From an uncultured Lachnospiraceae bacterium (lineage in GTDB: Bacteria; Bacillota; Clostridia; Lachnospirales; Lachnospiraceae), in assembly GCA_902797705.1 (NCBI GenBank), contig CADBTX010000273.1, positions 1 through 31,458 on the forward strand: a stretch of DNA of 31,458 bases, given 5' to 3'. Shown here in pieces: positions 7,087 to 15,017 of the stretch (within the stretch, counting starts at the first letter, position 1; each line of letters begins with the position of its first letter). The position numbers and the translations under genes were made by a program. The notes beneath the pieces were generated by a model that saw only the letters and a program-made list of their open reading frames with translations, searched no databases and had not been told where the DNA came from.

Positions 7087-7841
7087 ATAAAATTACCGAT
7101 ATAGCTGACCCTGTGGATCTCCGAGGGTCCGAGAGACTTTAACGCCCTGATATGCTCTTCGCTTCCGTAGCCCTTATTGGAGGAAAAACCGTATCCTGGG
7201 TATTTCTTATCCATTTCCGTCATATAAGCATCCCTCCAGACCTTGGCGATTATGGATGCGGCGGCAATGGAAGCGGACTTTGCATCACCCTTTATTATGG
7301 GCACCTGCTTAATATCCACCCCGGGTATTGTAACTGCATCATTTAATAATATATCGGGTTTTCGGGAGAGATCCTTAATGGCATCCCTCATGGCTTCGTA
7401 TGTGGCGTTCAGAATATTGATCTCATCGATCCTCTTTTCATATACCATGCCGATGCCAAAGCTCACCGCCTTCTCACGTATCTCCGCGGAAAGCTCCTCC
7501 CTTCTTTTGGCTGAGAGTTTTTTCGAATCATTGAGATAAAGGATATCGCAGTCCTTTGGAAGGATCACGGCGGCAGCCACCACGGGTCCCGCCAGGGGTC
7601 CCCTTCCCACCTCGTCGATACCGCAGATATATTCATAAGATCCGTACTCCCTTTCAAAAGAGAACATCTCATACATCCGCTTTTTCTCGGCTTCCAGGGC
7701 AAGAATACGTTTTCTTGCAGTATTTACAAGATTTTGTACACCTGCCCTCTCATCACCGCCATATATTGTTATAAAGTCCGAAAATTCGTTTTCCTTCAAG
7801 GAATTGAGTTTTTTTCTTATTTCACCAACGGACTCCGCCAT
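7083..7841 (-). CDS. rnhB: ribonuclease HII
   Basis: Cuts RNA in RNA-DNA hybrids and removes single ribonucleotides left in DNA. The 252-residue protein has an N-terminal helical extension of about 70 residues, as in Bacillus RNase HII, which usually helps substrate binding. The core begins with YICGIDEVGRGPLAGPV (71-87), giving catalytic Asp76 and Glu77. Asp168 in LLNDAV and Asp204 in KVWRDAY complete the DEDD set. KGDAKSASIAAASIIAKV (184-201) is the conserved stretch before the last Asp. Its ATG overlaps the lepB stop by one base (TAATG), and its own stop overlaps the FliK-like start. Order with rplS and rbgA is widely conserved in Firmicutes. Confidence 0.96.
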   Translation of the reverse strand: MAESVGEIRKKLNSLKENEFSDFITIYGGDERAGVQNLVNTARKRILALEAEKKRMYEMFSFEREYGSYEYICGIDEVGRGPLAGPVVAAAVILPKDCDILYLNDSKKLSAKRREELSAEIREKAVSFGIGMVYEKRIDEINILNATYEAMRDAIKDLSRKPDILLNDAVTIPGVDIKQVPIIKGDAKSASIAAASIIAKVWRDAYMTEMDKKYPGYGFSSNKGYGSEEHIRALKSLGPSEIHRVSYIGNFI

Positions 7842-8368
7842 TACTCGATCACCCCAAACTTTTTAAATGGTCTCAGCCTTAAAAAGACCTTTCCGATTAT
7901 CATGCTCCTGTCGATATTTCCAACGTCATAGCTTCTGGAATCCACGGAGTCATTCACATTGTCTCCCATCACAAAATACTCGTGATCATTTAAGGTGATC
8001 TCCGTTGACGCAACCCCGGCATTCATTATCACATCCCGGTTATATTTATAGGGAAGCACATGGGAATCCACCATAATGACTCCCTCCCGGATCTGTACCG
8101 TCTCTCCGGGAAGGGCGATGATACGCTTCACATAATAGACCTTGTCCGAAACCGAATAGGGAAAAACAATGACGTCAAAGCGCTCCGGTTCCCTGAAACG
8201 GTAAGTCAGCTTGTCCACAAGCAGGGAATCCCCGTCGCTTAAAGTGTGTTCCATGGAATCGCCGCTGACTACAGTACGCTGCAGCGCAACGCCCTTGATA
8301 ATAAGTGTCAGTAATAGGATTATCAGGATATAAAGACTATATCCCGCGAATTTCTTGATCCTTTTCAT
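7841..8368 (-). CDS. lepB: type I signal peptidase (first of two)
   Basis: Removes signal peptides from exported proteins on the outer face of the membrane. With the chosen start it has 175 residues: one N-terminal membrane segment (about 8-27), SGDSMEHTL with nucleophile Ser38, YYVKRIIALPGE with general base Lys81, then YFVMGDNVNDSVDSRS, the conserved box E. The start is uncertain. The ATG at 8368 gives a normal MKRIKKFAGYSLY N-terminus, but AGGA sits only one base away; a frame to 8431 adds 21 residues and has no good ribosome-binding site. It overlaps the 3' end of rbgA by 32 bases. It is clearly diverged from the other lepB. Confidence 0.92.
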   Translation of the reverse strand: MKRIKKFAGYSLYILIILLLTLIIKGVALQRTVVSGDSMEHTLSDGDSLLVDKLTYRFREPERFDVIVFPYSVSDKVYYVKRIIALPGETVQIREGVIMVDSHVLPYKYNRDVIMNAGVASTEITLNDHEYFVMGDNVNDSVDSRSYDVGNIDRSMIIGKVFLRLRPFKKFGVIE

Positions 8369-9224
8369 ATCCTGCGTGTTCAGGCACCCTGTCCAGTGTG
8401 ATGCGGCCGAGCTTTCCGCTTCTGAAATCATTGATTATGAGCGAAACAGCCTTTTCGGTGTCAGGCATGCCACCCTTTTTCAGGGCATTCCTGTTTTCCG
8501 CCACTTGAAATAACATCTCATCCACAGACATCTCTTCTGTGATCCCGTAAGTATTATATAATATCTCCGGACTTATGGCACTTATTTCCCGTAAAAACCG
8601 CCTCGCCATATCATCCCTGTTCAAAACCTCATCATTCATGGATCCGATGAGCGCAAGATGAAAGCCCGCCGTGTCATCATCGATCTTAGGCCAGAGGATC
8701 CCCGGGGTATCCAAAAGCTCCAGATTCTTTCCCAGCCTGACCCATTGCTTTCCCTTTGTTACCCCCGGCTTATTCCCGGTCTTGGCCACAGCCTTTCCCG
8801 CATAGGAATTGATGAAGGTTGACTTCCCGACATTCGGGATACCTAAGACCATGGCCCTCATGGGTCTGAAGATTATCCCCTTCTTCTTATTCTTCTCTAT
8901 CTTCTCCCTGCAGGCAGTCTGAACTCCGTCATCAATGCTGCGGAGACTTTTCCTGTTCCTTGAGTCAAGAGAAACAGCCGTTATTCCATTTTTCCTAAAG
9001 TACTCCTTCCACTCCTTCGTGGATCTTTCATCGGCGAGATCCGCCTTATTTAAGAGCACCATCCTGGCCTTTCCCTTTGCCAGGCTGTCTATATCCGGAT
9101 TTCTGGTGGAAAGCGGGGCTCTGGCGTCGAGAAGCTCGATCACGAGGTCTATTATCTTAATATCCTCCTCCATGGCTCTCTTAGCCTTCATCATATGTCC
9201 GGGGAAATAATTATAAGAACTCAT
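8337..9224 (-). CDS. rbgA: ribosome biogenesis GTPase RbgA/YlqF
   Basis: Circularly permuted GTPase needed for late assembly of the 50S subunit. Seen in 295 residues: the N-terminal NYFPGHMMKAKR, then G-motifs in permuted order, G4 NKAD (59-62), G1 GIPNVGKS (128-135), TKGKQW, and G3 DTPG (172-175). A C-terminal helical (ANTAR-like) domain follows from about 200. The ATG at 9224 overlaps the upstream lepB stop by four bases. In Bacillus rbgA follows rplS directly; here a lepB gene is inserted between them and another follows. The length is close to the 282 residues of the B. subtilis protein. Confidence 0.96.
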   Translation of the reverse strand: MSSYNYFPGHMMKAKRAMEEDIKIIDLVIELLDARAPLSTRNPDIDSLAKGKARMVLLNKADLADERSTKEWKEYFRKNGITAVSLDSRNRKSLRSIDDGVQTACREKIEKNKKKGIIFRPMRAMVLGIPNVGKSTFINSYAGKAVAKTGNKPGVTKGKQWVRLGKNLELLDTPGILWPKIDDDTAGFHLALIGSMNDEVLNRDDMARRFLREISAISPEILYNTYGITEEMSVDEMLFQVAENRNALKKGGMPDTEKAVSLIINDFRSGKLGRITLDRVPEHAGYEKDQEIRGI

Positions 9225-9802
9225 TGTACAAAACCTATGCCTGTGTCTCCTCCAGCCATGTGGAACCAGGCCTTTCCGGTGATATGCTTTCTGTGAACAC
9301 AGCCTAAATTTGCAGAGCGGCTGTCCTCTGAAGAATTGCAGTTATCTCCCATAAGGAAAAATTCGTCTTCCTTAAGGACCATCTCATCCCCGGCTATTCC
9401 GGGATCCGCGATCATGTCATCAAACATATCGCTCTTCGGCTCCCCGTTTAGATAGAGGATGCCGTCTCTTATCACAAGGGTGTCCCCCGGCACTCCAACC
9501 ACCCTTTTTACGGACAAATGGGCATTTGCATTGCCGTTTGGAAGAAAGGCCACCACATCACCTCTTCCCGGGGCCACCAGATTGTATACCACCCTGTTCA
9601 GGAAAATGACCTGCCCGTTATAGAGAGAGGGTTCCATGGAGGAACCGATGACCGTGGTCTTTATACCCAGGGTATATACAAAGAAATAGGCAAGAAGAGC
9701 ACCCAAAAAAACCATAAAAAGCCAGCTTGAGAATAAAGCCAGCTTTTCATTGGTGATCATCTTTTCTTTTTTGTAGAAACTTAAGCCTTTGTGTTTAGCC
9801 AT
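9221..9802 (-). CDS. lepB: type I signal peptidase (second of two)
   Basis: A 193-residue S26 signal peptidase. It has a short cytoplasmic start, a single membrane segment (about 20-46), GSSMEPSLYNG with nucleophile Ser55, SVKRVVGVPGD with Lys99, and FFLMGDNCNSSEDSRS box E. Compared with the neighbouring lepB it is longer around 85-95 and differs throughout, so the two are old paralogues rather than a recent duplication. It starts 10 bases after rplS and overlaps rbgA by four. The ribosome-binding site is weak (GGA close to the ATG). Different substrate sets for the two enzymes are possible but not shown. Confidence 0.94.
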   Translation of the reverse strand: MAKHKGLSFYKKEKMITNEKLALFSSWLFMVFLGALLAYFFVYTLGIKTTVIGSSMEPSLYNGQVIFLNRVVYNLVAPGRGDVVAFLPNGNANAHLSVKRVVGVPGDTLVIRDGILYLNGEPKSDMFDDMIADPGIAGDEMVLKEDEFFLMGDNCNSSEDSRSANLGCVHRKHITGKAWFHMAGGDTGIGFVQ

Positions 9803-9812
9803 TTTCCGAAGA

Positions 9813-10166
9813 TCAGTCTACTATCTCCTTAAGCTTGGAACGCTTTCCTGTCCTCTCACGAAGGAAGAAGAGCTTAGCACGTCTTGCCTTACCTGAACGG
9901 ATAACTTCAACCTTCTCAACATTGGGTGAGTGGATGGGGAAGGTCTTCTCAACTCCCACGCCATAGCTGTTCTTTCTAACAGTAAAGGTGGATCTGTTGC
10001 TGCCGCCCTGCTTCTTGATGACGGTTCCTTCAAAGATCTGAACCCTGGACTTGTCTCCCTCAGTGATCCTGTTATGAACCTTAACGGTATCTCCCACGGT
10101 AAACTGAGGAACCTCTTCCTTTAACTGCTCTTTCTCCAGTTCCTTGATGATTTCTGCGTTTAACAT
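9813..10166 (-). CDS. rplS: 50S ribosomal protein L19
   Basis: Structural protein at the 30S-50S interface of the large subunit. The 117-residue protein has the expected length and motifs: [31 protein letters not shown], the [21 protein letters not shown] block and the basic C-terminal [19 protein letters not shown] lies 6 bases before the ATG (10173-10177). It is the first gene after a 216-base gap holding a promoter and a structured leader, so it heads the block running to prs. trmD, the usual upstream partner, is not present here. Autoregulation through the leader is plausible. Confidence 0.98.
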   Translation of the reverse strand: MLNAEIIKELEKEQLKEEVPQFTVGDTVKVHNRITEGDKSRVQIFEGTVIKKQGGSNRSTFTVRKNSYGVGVEKTFPIHSPNVEKVEVIRSGKARRAKLFFLRERTGKRSKLKEIVD

Positions 10167-10184
10167 TTATTACCTCCATACGTA

Positions 10185-10271
10185 CCCGATATTGTTTTGT
10201 ACCACATGACTCCGCAATATCCGGCAATTTGACGTTCTTAACACCATTTTTCTGGCGCACAAGCGCCGGTG
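10185..10271 (-). ncRNA. structured 5' leader of rplS (L19-leader candidate)
   Basis: In the transcript upstream of rplS two helices can form. One pairs CACC-GGCGC with GCGCC-GGTG across a TTGT loop (inner arms 10254-10267, outer arms 10242-10245 and 10268-10271), with an 8-base bulge on one side. The other pairs 10215-10224 with 10185-10194, 9 of 10 positions, around a 20-base loop, and ends about 7 bases before the Shine-Dalgarno. Rfam describes L19 leader RNAs in low-GC Gram-positives; whether this matches that model has not been tested here. Confidence 0.55.
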
Positions 10272-10319
10272 ACAGAGGACCATCTCCTAAAGGCTTGTAA
10301 TTAAGCCCCACGATTGACT

Positions 10320-10348
10320 AGACTACCATAATAAGAGGAAAATTGCAA
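10320..10348 (-). promoter_or_regulatory. predicted rplS promoter
   Basis: TTGCAA (10343-10348) and TAGTCT (10320-10325) on the minus strand are 17 bases apart, with an extended -10 TG just before the -10 box. A start near 10313 would give a leader of roughly 147 bases. A second TTGCAA lies at 10359-10364. The two TTGCAA copies can also pair as a weak hairpin followed by TTTT, perhaps ending transcription from the gene upstream. Confidence 0.55.
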
Positions 10349-10382
10349 GTAGCATTTGTTGCAAAGGCCGTCAAAATCCCTT

Positions 10383-11996
10383 TTACCGCAGATCTCCGCA
10401 GGTTTTTACAAGGGCTTCGGCACACTTCAGGCCGTCAATCGCTGCGGACATGATGCCTCCTGCGTATCCCGCCCCTTCGCCTGCGGGAAAGATCCCGGGT
10501 ACGGATGAAAGAAAATATTCATTTCTTAATATCCTTACAGGAGAGGAGGTTCTGCTCTCCACCCCGGAAAGAAGCGTATCGGGATGGTCAAAACCCTTGA
10601 TCTTATGGGAAAAATCATGAAAAGCGGATATAATATCACTTGATATAAAATCCGGAAGGATATTTCTTATATTTCCAAAACTGAAGTCTCCCTTGCATTC
10701 CGGCCTGATATCGCCGAAGAATCCGCTAAGGCGGCCAGCCTTAAAATCCTCAAGTCTCTGACAGGGTATCTTTCCCATGCATTCCATGAATGCCCTCTTT
10801 TCCAGTTCTCTTTGGAACTCCATGCCGGAGAGGACTCCCCTGTCACCGTATCCCATGGAGATAAAATCCTTTGGCTCAACGGTGACCACTATGGCGCTGT
10901 TTGCGTTTTTCCCGTCGCGGCCGGAATAGCTCATGCCGTTAATACAAAGACTGTCCTTTTCACTGGAGGAATTGACCACATATCCTCCGGGACACATGCA
11001 AAAGCTGTAAACTCCCCTTCCGTCTCCTGCCCTGAAGGTCAGTTTATAGTCCGCAGCCCTAAGATATCTGTCATGTCGGGCGCCGTACATGGCTTCATCT
11101 ATCATCTCCTGGAGATGCTGCACCCTGACACCAACTGCAAAGCCCTTTCCCTCCATCTTCATGTGCCTGTCATGAAGATAGCTGAAGGTCTCCCTGGATG
11201 AATGTCCGATGGACAGGATCAGCTTATTACAGGGAAGGAGCTCCTCCTTATTGATACAAACAGCACTTAAAACCCCGTCCCTGTCGGTTTCAAAGCCGTC
11301 AAACCTGGAATTGAACCTGACTTCTCCACCATGTTCCAAAATATCACGCCTGATATTTTTAACTATATTCTTTAGAACATCCGAACCAATATGGGGCTTA
11401 TTCTCAATAAGTATCCTTTCATCCGCTCCGAAGCGCACAAAGGTCTCCAGCACAAAGCCCGTCCGGTTTTCCCTGTCCTTGATCCCCGTCGTAAGTTTTC
11501 CGTCGGAAAAGGTACCGGCTCCCCCCTCTCCGAACTGCACATTGCTCTCCGGGTCCAGAACTCCCTTTTCCCAGAATTCCCTGACCTTTTCAGTCCTTAT
11601 ATCCACCGGATCCCCACGTTCGATAACGATCGGCTTAAATCCGGCGCATGAAAGATACAGCGCCGCAAACATCCCTGCCGGGCCAAAGCCCACAACCACC
11701 GGCCTTGGAGCATTTAAGGGAATATGAGGGAGCCTGGCGATACTGTAGGTTTTTTTCTCATATAGAGAAACCCTTTTATCCTTCACCTTTTTAAGGATAA
11801 GATCCTCATTCTCCGCTTTGACGCTTACGGAATAAATATAGAGGATCTCCCCCTTTCTTCTTGCGTCCACCGATTCCTTTAATATCTTCAGGTCGTGGAT
11901 CATAAGGGTACGGATCCTCAAAATCCCGGAAGCCTTCTTCAAAAGCTCCTCATTATTCAGTTTATGATCCGAGCGGATCTCATTTATTCTAATCAC
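10383..11996 (-). CDS. COG2509-type FAD-dependent dehydrogenase
   Basis: Uncharacterised flavoprotein of the NAD(FAD)-utilising dehydrogenase group. The N-terminal 90 residues form a small domain (MIRINEIRSDHKLNNEELL..., alpha-beta) seen in this family. The Rossmann FAD site is VVGFGPAGMFAALYLSCAGF (101-120), followed by IVIERG. The C-terminus has GIFPAGEGAGYAGGIMSAAIDG, where FAD closes the domain. The length of 537 is normal for the group. The start is GTG with only a distant GGGA upstream, so the exact N-terminus is open. It begins 9 bases after miaB. Substrate and reaction are unknown; cytosolic location is inferred from the lack of signal or membrane segments. Confidence 0.85.
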   Translation of the reverse strand: MIRINEIRSDHKLNNEELLKKASGILRIRTLMIHDLKILKESVDARRKGEILYIYSVSVKAENEDLILKKVKDKRVSLYEKKTYSIARLPHIPLNAPRPVVVGFGPAGMFAALYLSCAGFKPIVIERGDPVDIRTEKVREFWEKGVLDPESNVQFGEGGAGTFSDGKLTTGIKDRENRTGFVLETFVRFGADERILIENKPHIGSDVLKNIVKNIRRDILEHGGEVRFNSRFDGFETDRDGVLSAVCINKEELLPCNKLILSIGHSSRETFSYLHDRHMKMEGKGFAVGVRVQHLQEMIDEAMYGARHDRYLRAADYKLTFRAGDGRGVYSFCMCPGGYVVNSSSEKDSLCINGMSYSGRDGKNANSAIVVTVEPKDFISMGYGDRGVLSGMEFQRELEKRAFMECMGKIPCQRLEDFKAGRLSGFFGDIRPECKGDFSFGNIRNILPDFISSDIISAFHDFSHKIKGFDHPDTLLSGVESRTSSPVRILRNEYFLSSVPGIFPAGEGAGYAGGIMSAAIDGLKCAEALVKTCGDLR

Positions 11997-12005
11997 AGGT
12001 GTTTC

Positions 12006-13466
12006 TTATTCCCGAACCATGGTTCCCATATAATAAAATCCCAGAGCCTCATCCAGCCTTACATCCACGATCTCCCCGATAAGCGACCTGTCACCCTTAA
12101 AGTGAACCACGGTATTCTGAGGGATCCGGCCTGTCAGCATTTCAGGATCCTTTTCATTTACATCCTCCACAAGCACCGGCATTATCCGTCCCACAAAGCG
12201 CAGGGTCTGCTTTCTGGCTGTTTCCTGCACTGTTTTAAGTACCCTGTCAAAGCATTCATGAATCTTTTCATCAGTCATGGCAAAATCCATTGAAGCTGCC
12301 GGAGTGCCTGTACGTCTTGAATAGATAAAGGTAAAGGCACCGTCAAAGAGGGCTTCCTTTATGACCTCAACGGTCTCTTCCGCGTCCGCCTCCGTTTCCG
12401 TGGGAAAGCCAACGATAATATCGGATGTTATTGCAATATCCGGTATCTTCTCCCTTAATTTCCTTACAATGGAAAGATAATCTTCCCTGCTGTAATGGCG
12501 GTTCATGGCTTCAAGGACCCTGCTGCTTCCGGACTGAAGGGGCAGATGGAGATGGGCGCAGATCTTTTTTGACCCGGCCATGACCTCGATCAGATCATCG
12601 CTTAAGTCCTTTGGATGGCTCGTCATAAAGCGTATCCTTTTAAGTCCCTCTATCTTTTCCGTTTCCCTCAGAAGCTCCGGGAAGGATATCTCCGGTTTAA
12701 GGCCCTTTCCGTAGGAATTGACGTTCTGCCCCAGGAGCATGACCTCCTTAACCCCGTCATCCACCAGATTCTCTATCTCCCTTAAAATATCCTTAGGCTC
12801 CCTGCTCCTCTCCCGGCCCCGGACATAGGGCACGATACAGTAACTGCAGAAATTATTGCAGCCAAACATAATATTGACACCGCTCTTATAGGGATATTTC
12901 CTGTTGCTGGGAAGAGCCTCCACTATATCCTTCTCATCCTTCCAGATATCGATGATCCTTGATCCGGAGGAGATCCTGTAGTAGAGAAGCTCCGCCAATT
13001 TATAGATATTATGGGTTCCAAAGATAAGGTCAACCTGGGGATAGGAGGCTTTTATCTTTTCAATGACTGTGGGCTCCTGCATCATGCAGCCGCTTAAAAC
13101 TATTAAAAGTCCGGGATTTTTATCCTTCAGTCCCTTCAATACACCCAGTCTGCCGAAAACTCTCTGACTGGCGTTATCCCTTACCGTACATGTATTGTAT
13201 AAAATAACGTCCGCTTCTTCTTCCTCACCTGAGATATCAAAGCCCGATACTTCAAGGGTTCCGGCCATTTTCTCGGAATCTCTCTCGTTCATCTGGCAGC
13301 CGAAGGTCTGGATAAAAGCCCTGGGCCTAAAACCCTTCTTTCTCTGAAACTCAGAAGAATTCTCACGGAGCTTCTTCATAAACCAATACTGCCTTAAGGG
13401 CTCCGTTTCCGGAGGGGGCGAAGAAATGTCCATATCTTCAATTTTTTTTTCGATAGAAATATCCAT
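12006..13466 (-). CDS. miaB: tRNA-2-methylthio-N6-dimethylallyladenosine synthase
   Basis: Radical-SAM methylthiotransferase that converts i6A37 to ms2i6A37 in tRNAs reading UNN codons. Seen in 486 residues: the N-terminal MTTase domain with Cys57 (FGCQMNERDSE), Cys93 (NTCTVRDNA) and Cys127 (SGCMMQ) binding one [4Fe-4S] cluster; the radical-SAM triad Cys203, Cys207, Cys210 in GCNNFCSYCIVPYVRGRE; and a C-terminal TRAM RNA-binding domain from about 420. The N-terminal extension of about 45 residues is as in Firmicute MiaB. It directly abuts the upstream gene. Codons 6-8 contain a run of nine A, and a second in-frame ATG at codon 12 repeats the MDIS start. Confidence 0.96.
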   Translation of the reverse strand: MDISIEKKIEDMDISSPPPETEPLRQYWFMKKLRENSSEFQRKKGFRPRAFIQTFGCQMNERDSEKMAGTLEVSGFDISGEEEEADVILYNTCTVRDNASQRVFGRLGVLKGLKDKNPGLLIVLSGCMMQEPTVIEKIKASYPQVDLIFGTHNIYKLAELLYYRISSGSRIIDIWKDEKDIVEALPSNRKYPYKSGVNIMFGCNNFCSYCIVPYVRGRERSREPKDILREIENLVDDGVKEVMLLGQNVNSYGKGLKPEISFPELLRETEKIEGLKRIRFMTSHPKDLSDDLIEVMAGSKKICAHLHLPLQSGSSRVLEAMNRHYSREDYLSIVRKLREKIPDIAITSDIIVGFPTETEADAEETVEVIKEALFDGAFTFIYSRRTGTPAASMDFAMTDEKIHECFDRVLKTVQETARKQTLRFVGRIMPVLVEDVNEKDPEMLTGRIPQNTVVHFKGDRSLIGEIVDVRLDEALGFYYMGTMVRE

Positions 13467-14051
13467 TCAGCGGATAACCTTTTTTTCCGTAATAATCATA
13501 TCCACAGGAACATCTTTTTCGTCCATAGGCACCTGGTCCACCACCTGGCAGGCAAAGCCGAGAGCGATCTTCCACACCACTCTCTCATAGCCCTTTTCCC
13601 TTAAATACCTGTCATAATAACCCCTGCCGTAGCCAAGACGGTTAAACTTCCTGTCAAAGACGGATCCGGGAACCAGGATCATATCAGGCGTATAGTCCAC
13701 CGCCTTACATTCTCCGGTGGGTTCCGGTATTCCCATATCGCTCTTTCTTATGTCGGAGATCTTCCTTATCTCGTAGAACTCCATCCTTTCTCCGTCCAGT
13801 ACCCTGGGAAGAGCCACCTTTTTCCCGGAATTGATCATCTTAAATACGGAGTTCATGGTCGGCACCTCGGTACCGAAGCCCGCAAAGGCAAAAATATACT
13901 CAGCATTCTGATACTCCGGCAGATTAAAGAAATTCTCAAATATCCTTATCCCTGCCTTCTCCCTTTCCATGGGAGTCATACATTCACGAAGGAGTATGAT
14001 ACGGTTTCTCAATATCTCTTTATTTTCCCTAATTTCGGTATTATCTCCCAT
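13467..14051 (-). CDS. 5-formyltetrahydrofolate cyclo-ligase
   Basis: ATP-dependent conversion of 5-formyl-THF to 5,10-methenyl-THF, returning this stored or inhibitory folate to the active pool (YgfA/MTHFS family). The 194-residue protein has the length usual for the family. Seen: the basic N-terminal helix (RNRIILLRE), PRVLDGERMEFYEI, MGIPEPTGE, DMILVPGSVFD and the diagnostic LGYGRGYYDRYL (139-150), which forms the nucleotide and substrate site. The ATG at 14051 is chosen: GGAGG is 7 bases upstream and the start overlaps the proB stop as TGATG. A TTG one codon earlier would be too close to the site. It complements fhs and folD in the same window. Confidence 0.94.
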   Translation of the reverse strand: MGDNTEIRENKEILRNRIILLRECMTPMEREKAGIRIFENFFNLPEYQNAEYIFAFAGFGTEVPTMNSVFKMINSGKKVALPRVLDGERMEFYEIRKISDIRKSDMGIPEPTGECKAVDYTPDMILVPGSVFDRKFNRLGYGRGYYDRYLREKGYERVVWKIALGFACQVVDQVPMDEKDVPVDMIITEKKVIR

Positions 14052-14920
14052 CAATCGTCCTCCAAAAAGTCAGGCAAATAAAAATCCGCTATCTTCTTTG
14101 CATGGATATAGGTCCCGATGTCTTCACCGGCTATTATCCTGTGGATATTATTAAGATCCTTCGCATTTGCAATGATCATATCCGCTCCGGACGAAACCGC
14201 AATGTGGGCCGCCTTAAGCTTTGTGGCCATACCACCTGTACCTCCCACGCTTCCGGTGCTCTTCTTTCCGTATGAATCCACCTCATCCGTAAGATCCGTG
14301 ATCTCCGGGATAAAGGAAGCATTCTTATTTTTTCTGGGATCGTCGTCATAAAGCCCGTCTATATCCGATAATAAAATGAGGAGATCCGCTTCCGTAAGGG
14401 CTGTCACCATGGCGGATAAGGTATCATTGTCCCCCAGCTCTATCTCATAGGTGGAGATGGTGTCATTCTCATTCACAACCGGTATCACTCCAAGCTTCAG
14501 CAGCTCGGAAAAAGTATTCTGCGCATTATAGCGGTTAAGATCGTTTCTTATGGTGCGCTTGGTCATAAGGACCTGGGCCGTAAGCTGGTTATATTCGGAA
14601 AAAAACTTCTGATAGATCATCATGAGCCTGGCCTGTCCAATGGCAGCAGCTGCCTGCTTTATCTGAAGCTTCTCATCACGGCCCTCATCATTCCTGGCTT
14701 CGCCACTGTAATAAACATCCTTGATATTGGCGGCCTTAAGTCCAACGGAAATGGCCCCCGACGAAACAAGGATCACATCCTTTCCCCCGTTATGCAGATC
14801 CGTGAGTTCCCTCACCAGCTTCTCTATCCTGATAAGATCCGCTCCCCCGGTCTCCTTATGGGTAATGGAGCTGGAACCGATCTTAATCACTATTCTTTTA
14901 TGCCCTTTGAAATCCCTCAA
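14051..14920 (-). CDS. proB: glutamate 5-kinase without PUA domain
   Basis: First step of proline synthesis, phosphorylating glutamate in the cytosol. Amino-acid kinase fold in 289 residues: IVIKIGSSSI (10-19), LVSSGAISVG (51-60), VNENDT (149-154), LGDND (162-166), and GGTGGMATK (226-234) at the ATP site. The C-terminal PUA domain of the E. coli enzyme is missing, giving the short form. About 16 residues around 68-86 (YYSGEARNDEGRDEK) look like an insertion in the loop before the QAAAAIGQ helix. The start is TTG, with GAGGTG 7 bases before it. proA is not next to it; the next gene is the folate cyclo-ligase. Confidence 0.94.
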   Translation of the reverse strand: MRDFKGHKRIVIKIGSSSITHKETGGADLIRIEKLVRELTDLHNGGKDVILVSSGAISVGLKAANIKDVYYSGEARNDEGRDEKLQIKQAAAAIGQARLMMIYQKFFSEYNQLTAQVLMTKRTIRNDLNRYNAQNTFSELLKLGVIPVVNENDTISTYEIELGDNDTLSAMVTALTEADLLILLSDIDGLYDDDPRKNKNASFIPEITDLTDEVDSYGKKSTGSVGGTGGMATKLKAAHIAVSSGADMIIANAKDLNNIHRIIAGEDIGTYIHAKKIADFYLPDFLEDD

Positions 14921-14948
14921 CTATTCTCACCTCTTATCTCTCCGGTGC

Positions 14949-14965
14949 TCTCCGGATCCCGGAGA
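14949..14965. other. perfect hairpin upstream of proB
   Basis: TCTCCGG and CCGGAGA form a perfect 7-bp stem with a 3-base loop about 29 bases before the proB start. No T-tract follows on either strand, so it is not a standard terminator. It lies in the 97-base gap between proB and the BaiN-like gene, where I see no gene and no T-box features. Confidence 0.35.
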
Positions 14966-15017
14966 TCTTCCTCTCCTCTGTATTTTACGCAGATTTTAAC
15001 ATCTGGAAATAATAATA

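Noticed and set aside
10081..10311. 76-residue frame across the rplS leader and start
   Set aside because: Covers leader structure and continues out of frame into rplS; composition and lack of a start site suggest chance.
11209..11727. 172-residue frame opposite the COG2509 flavoprotein
   Set aside because: Serine- and proline-rich shadow of the real coding strand; no start signals.
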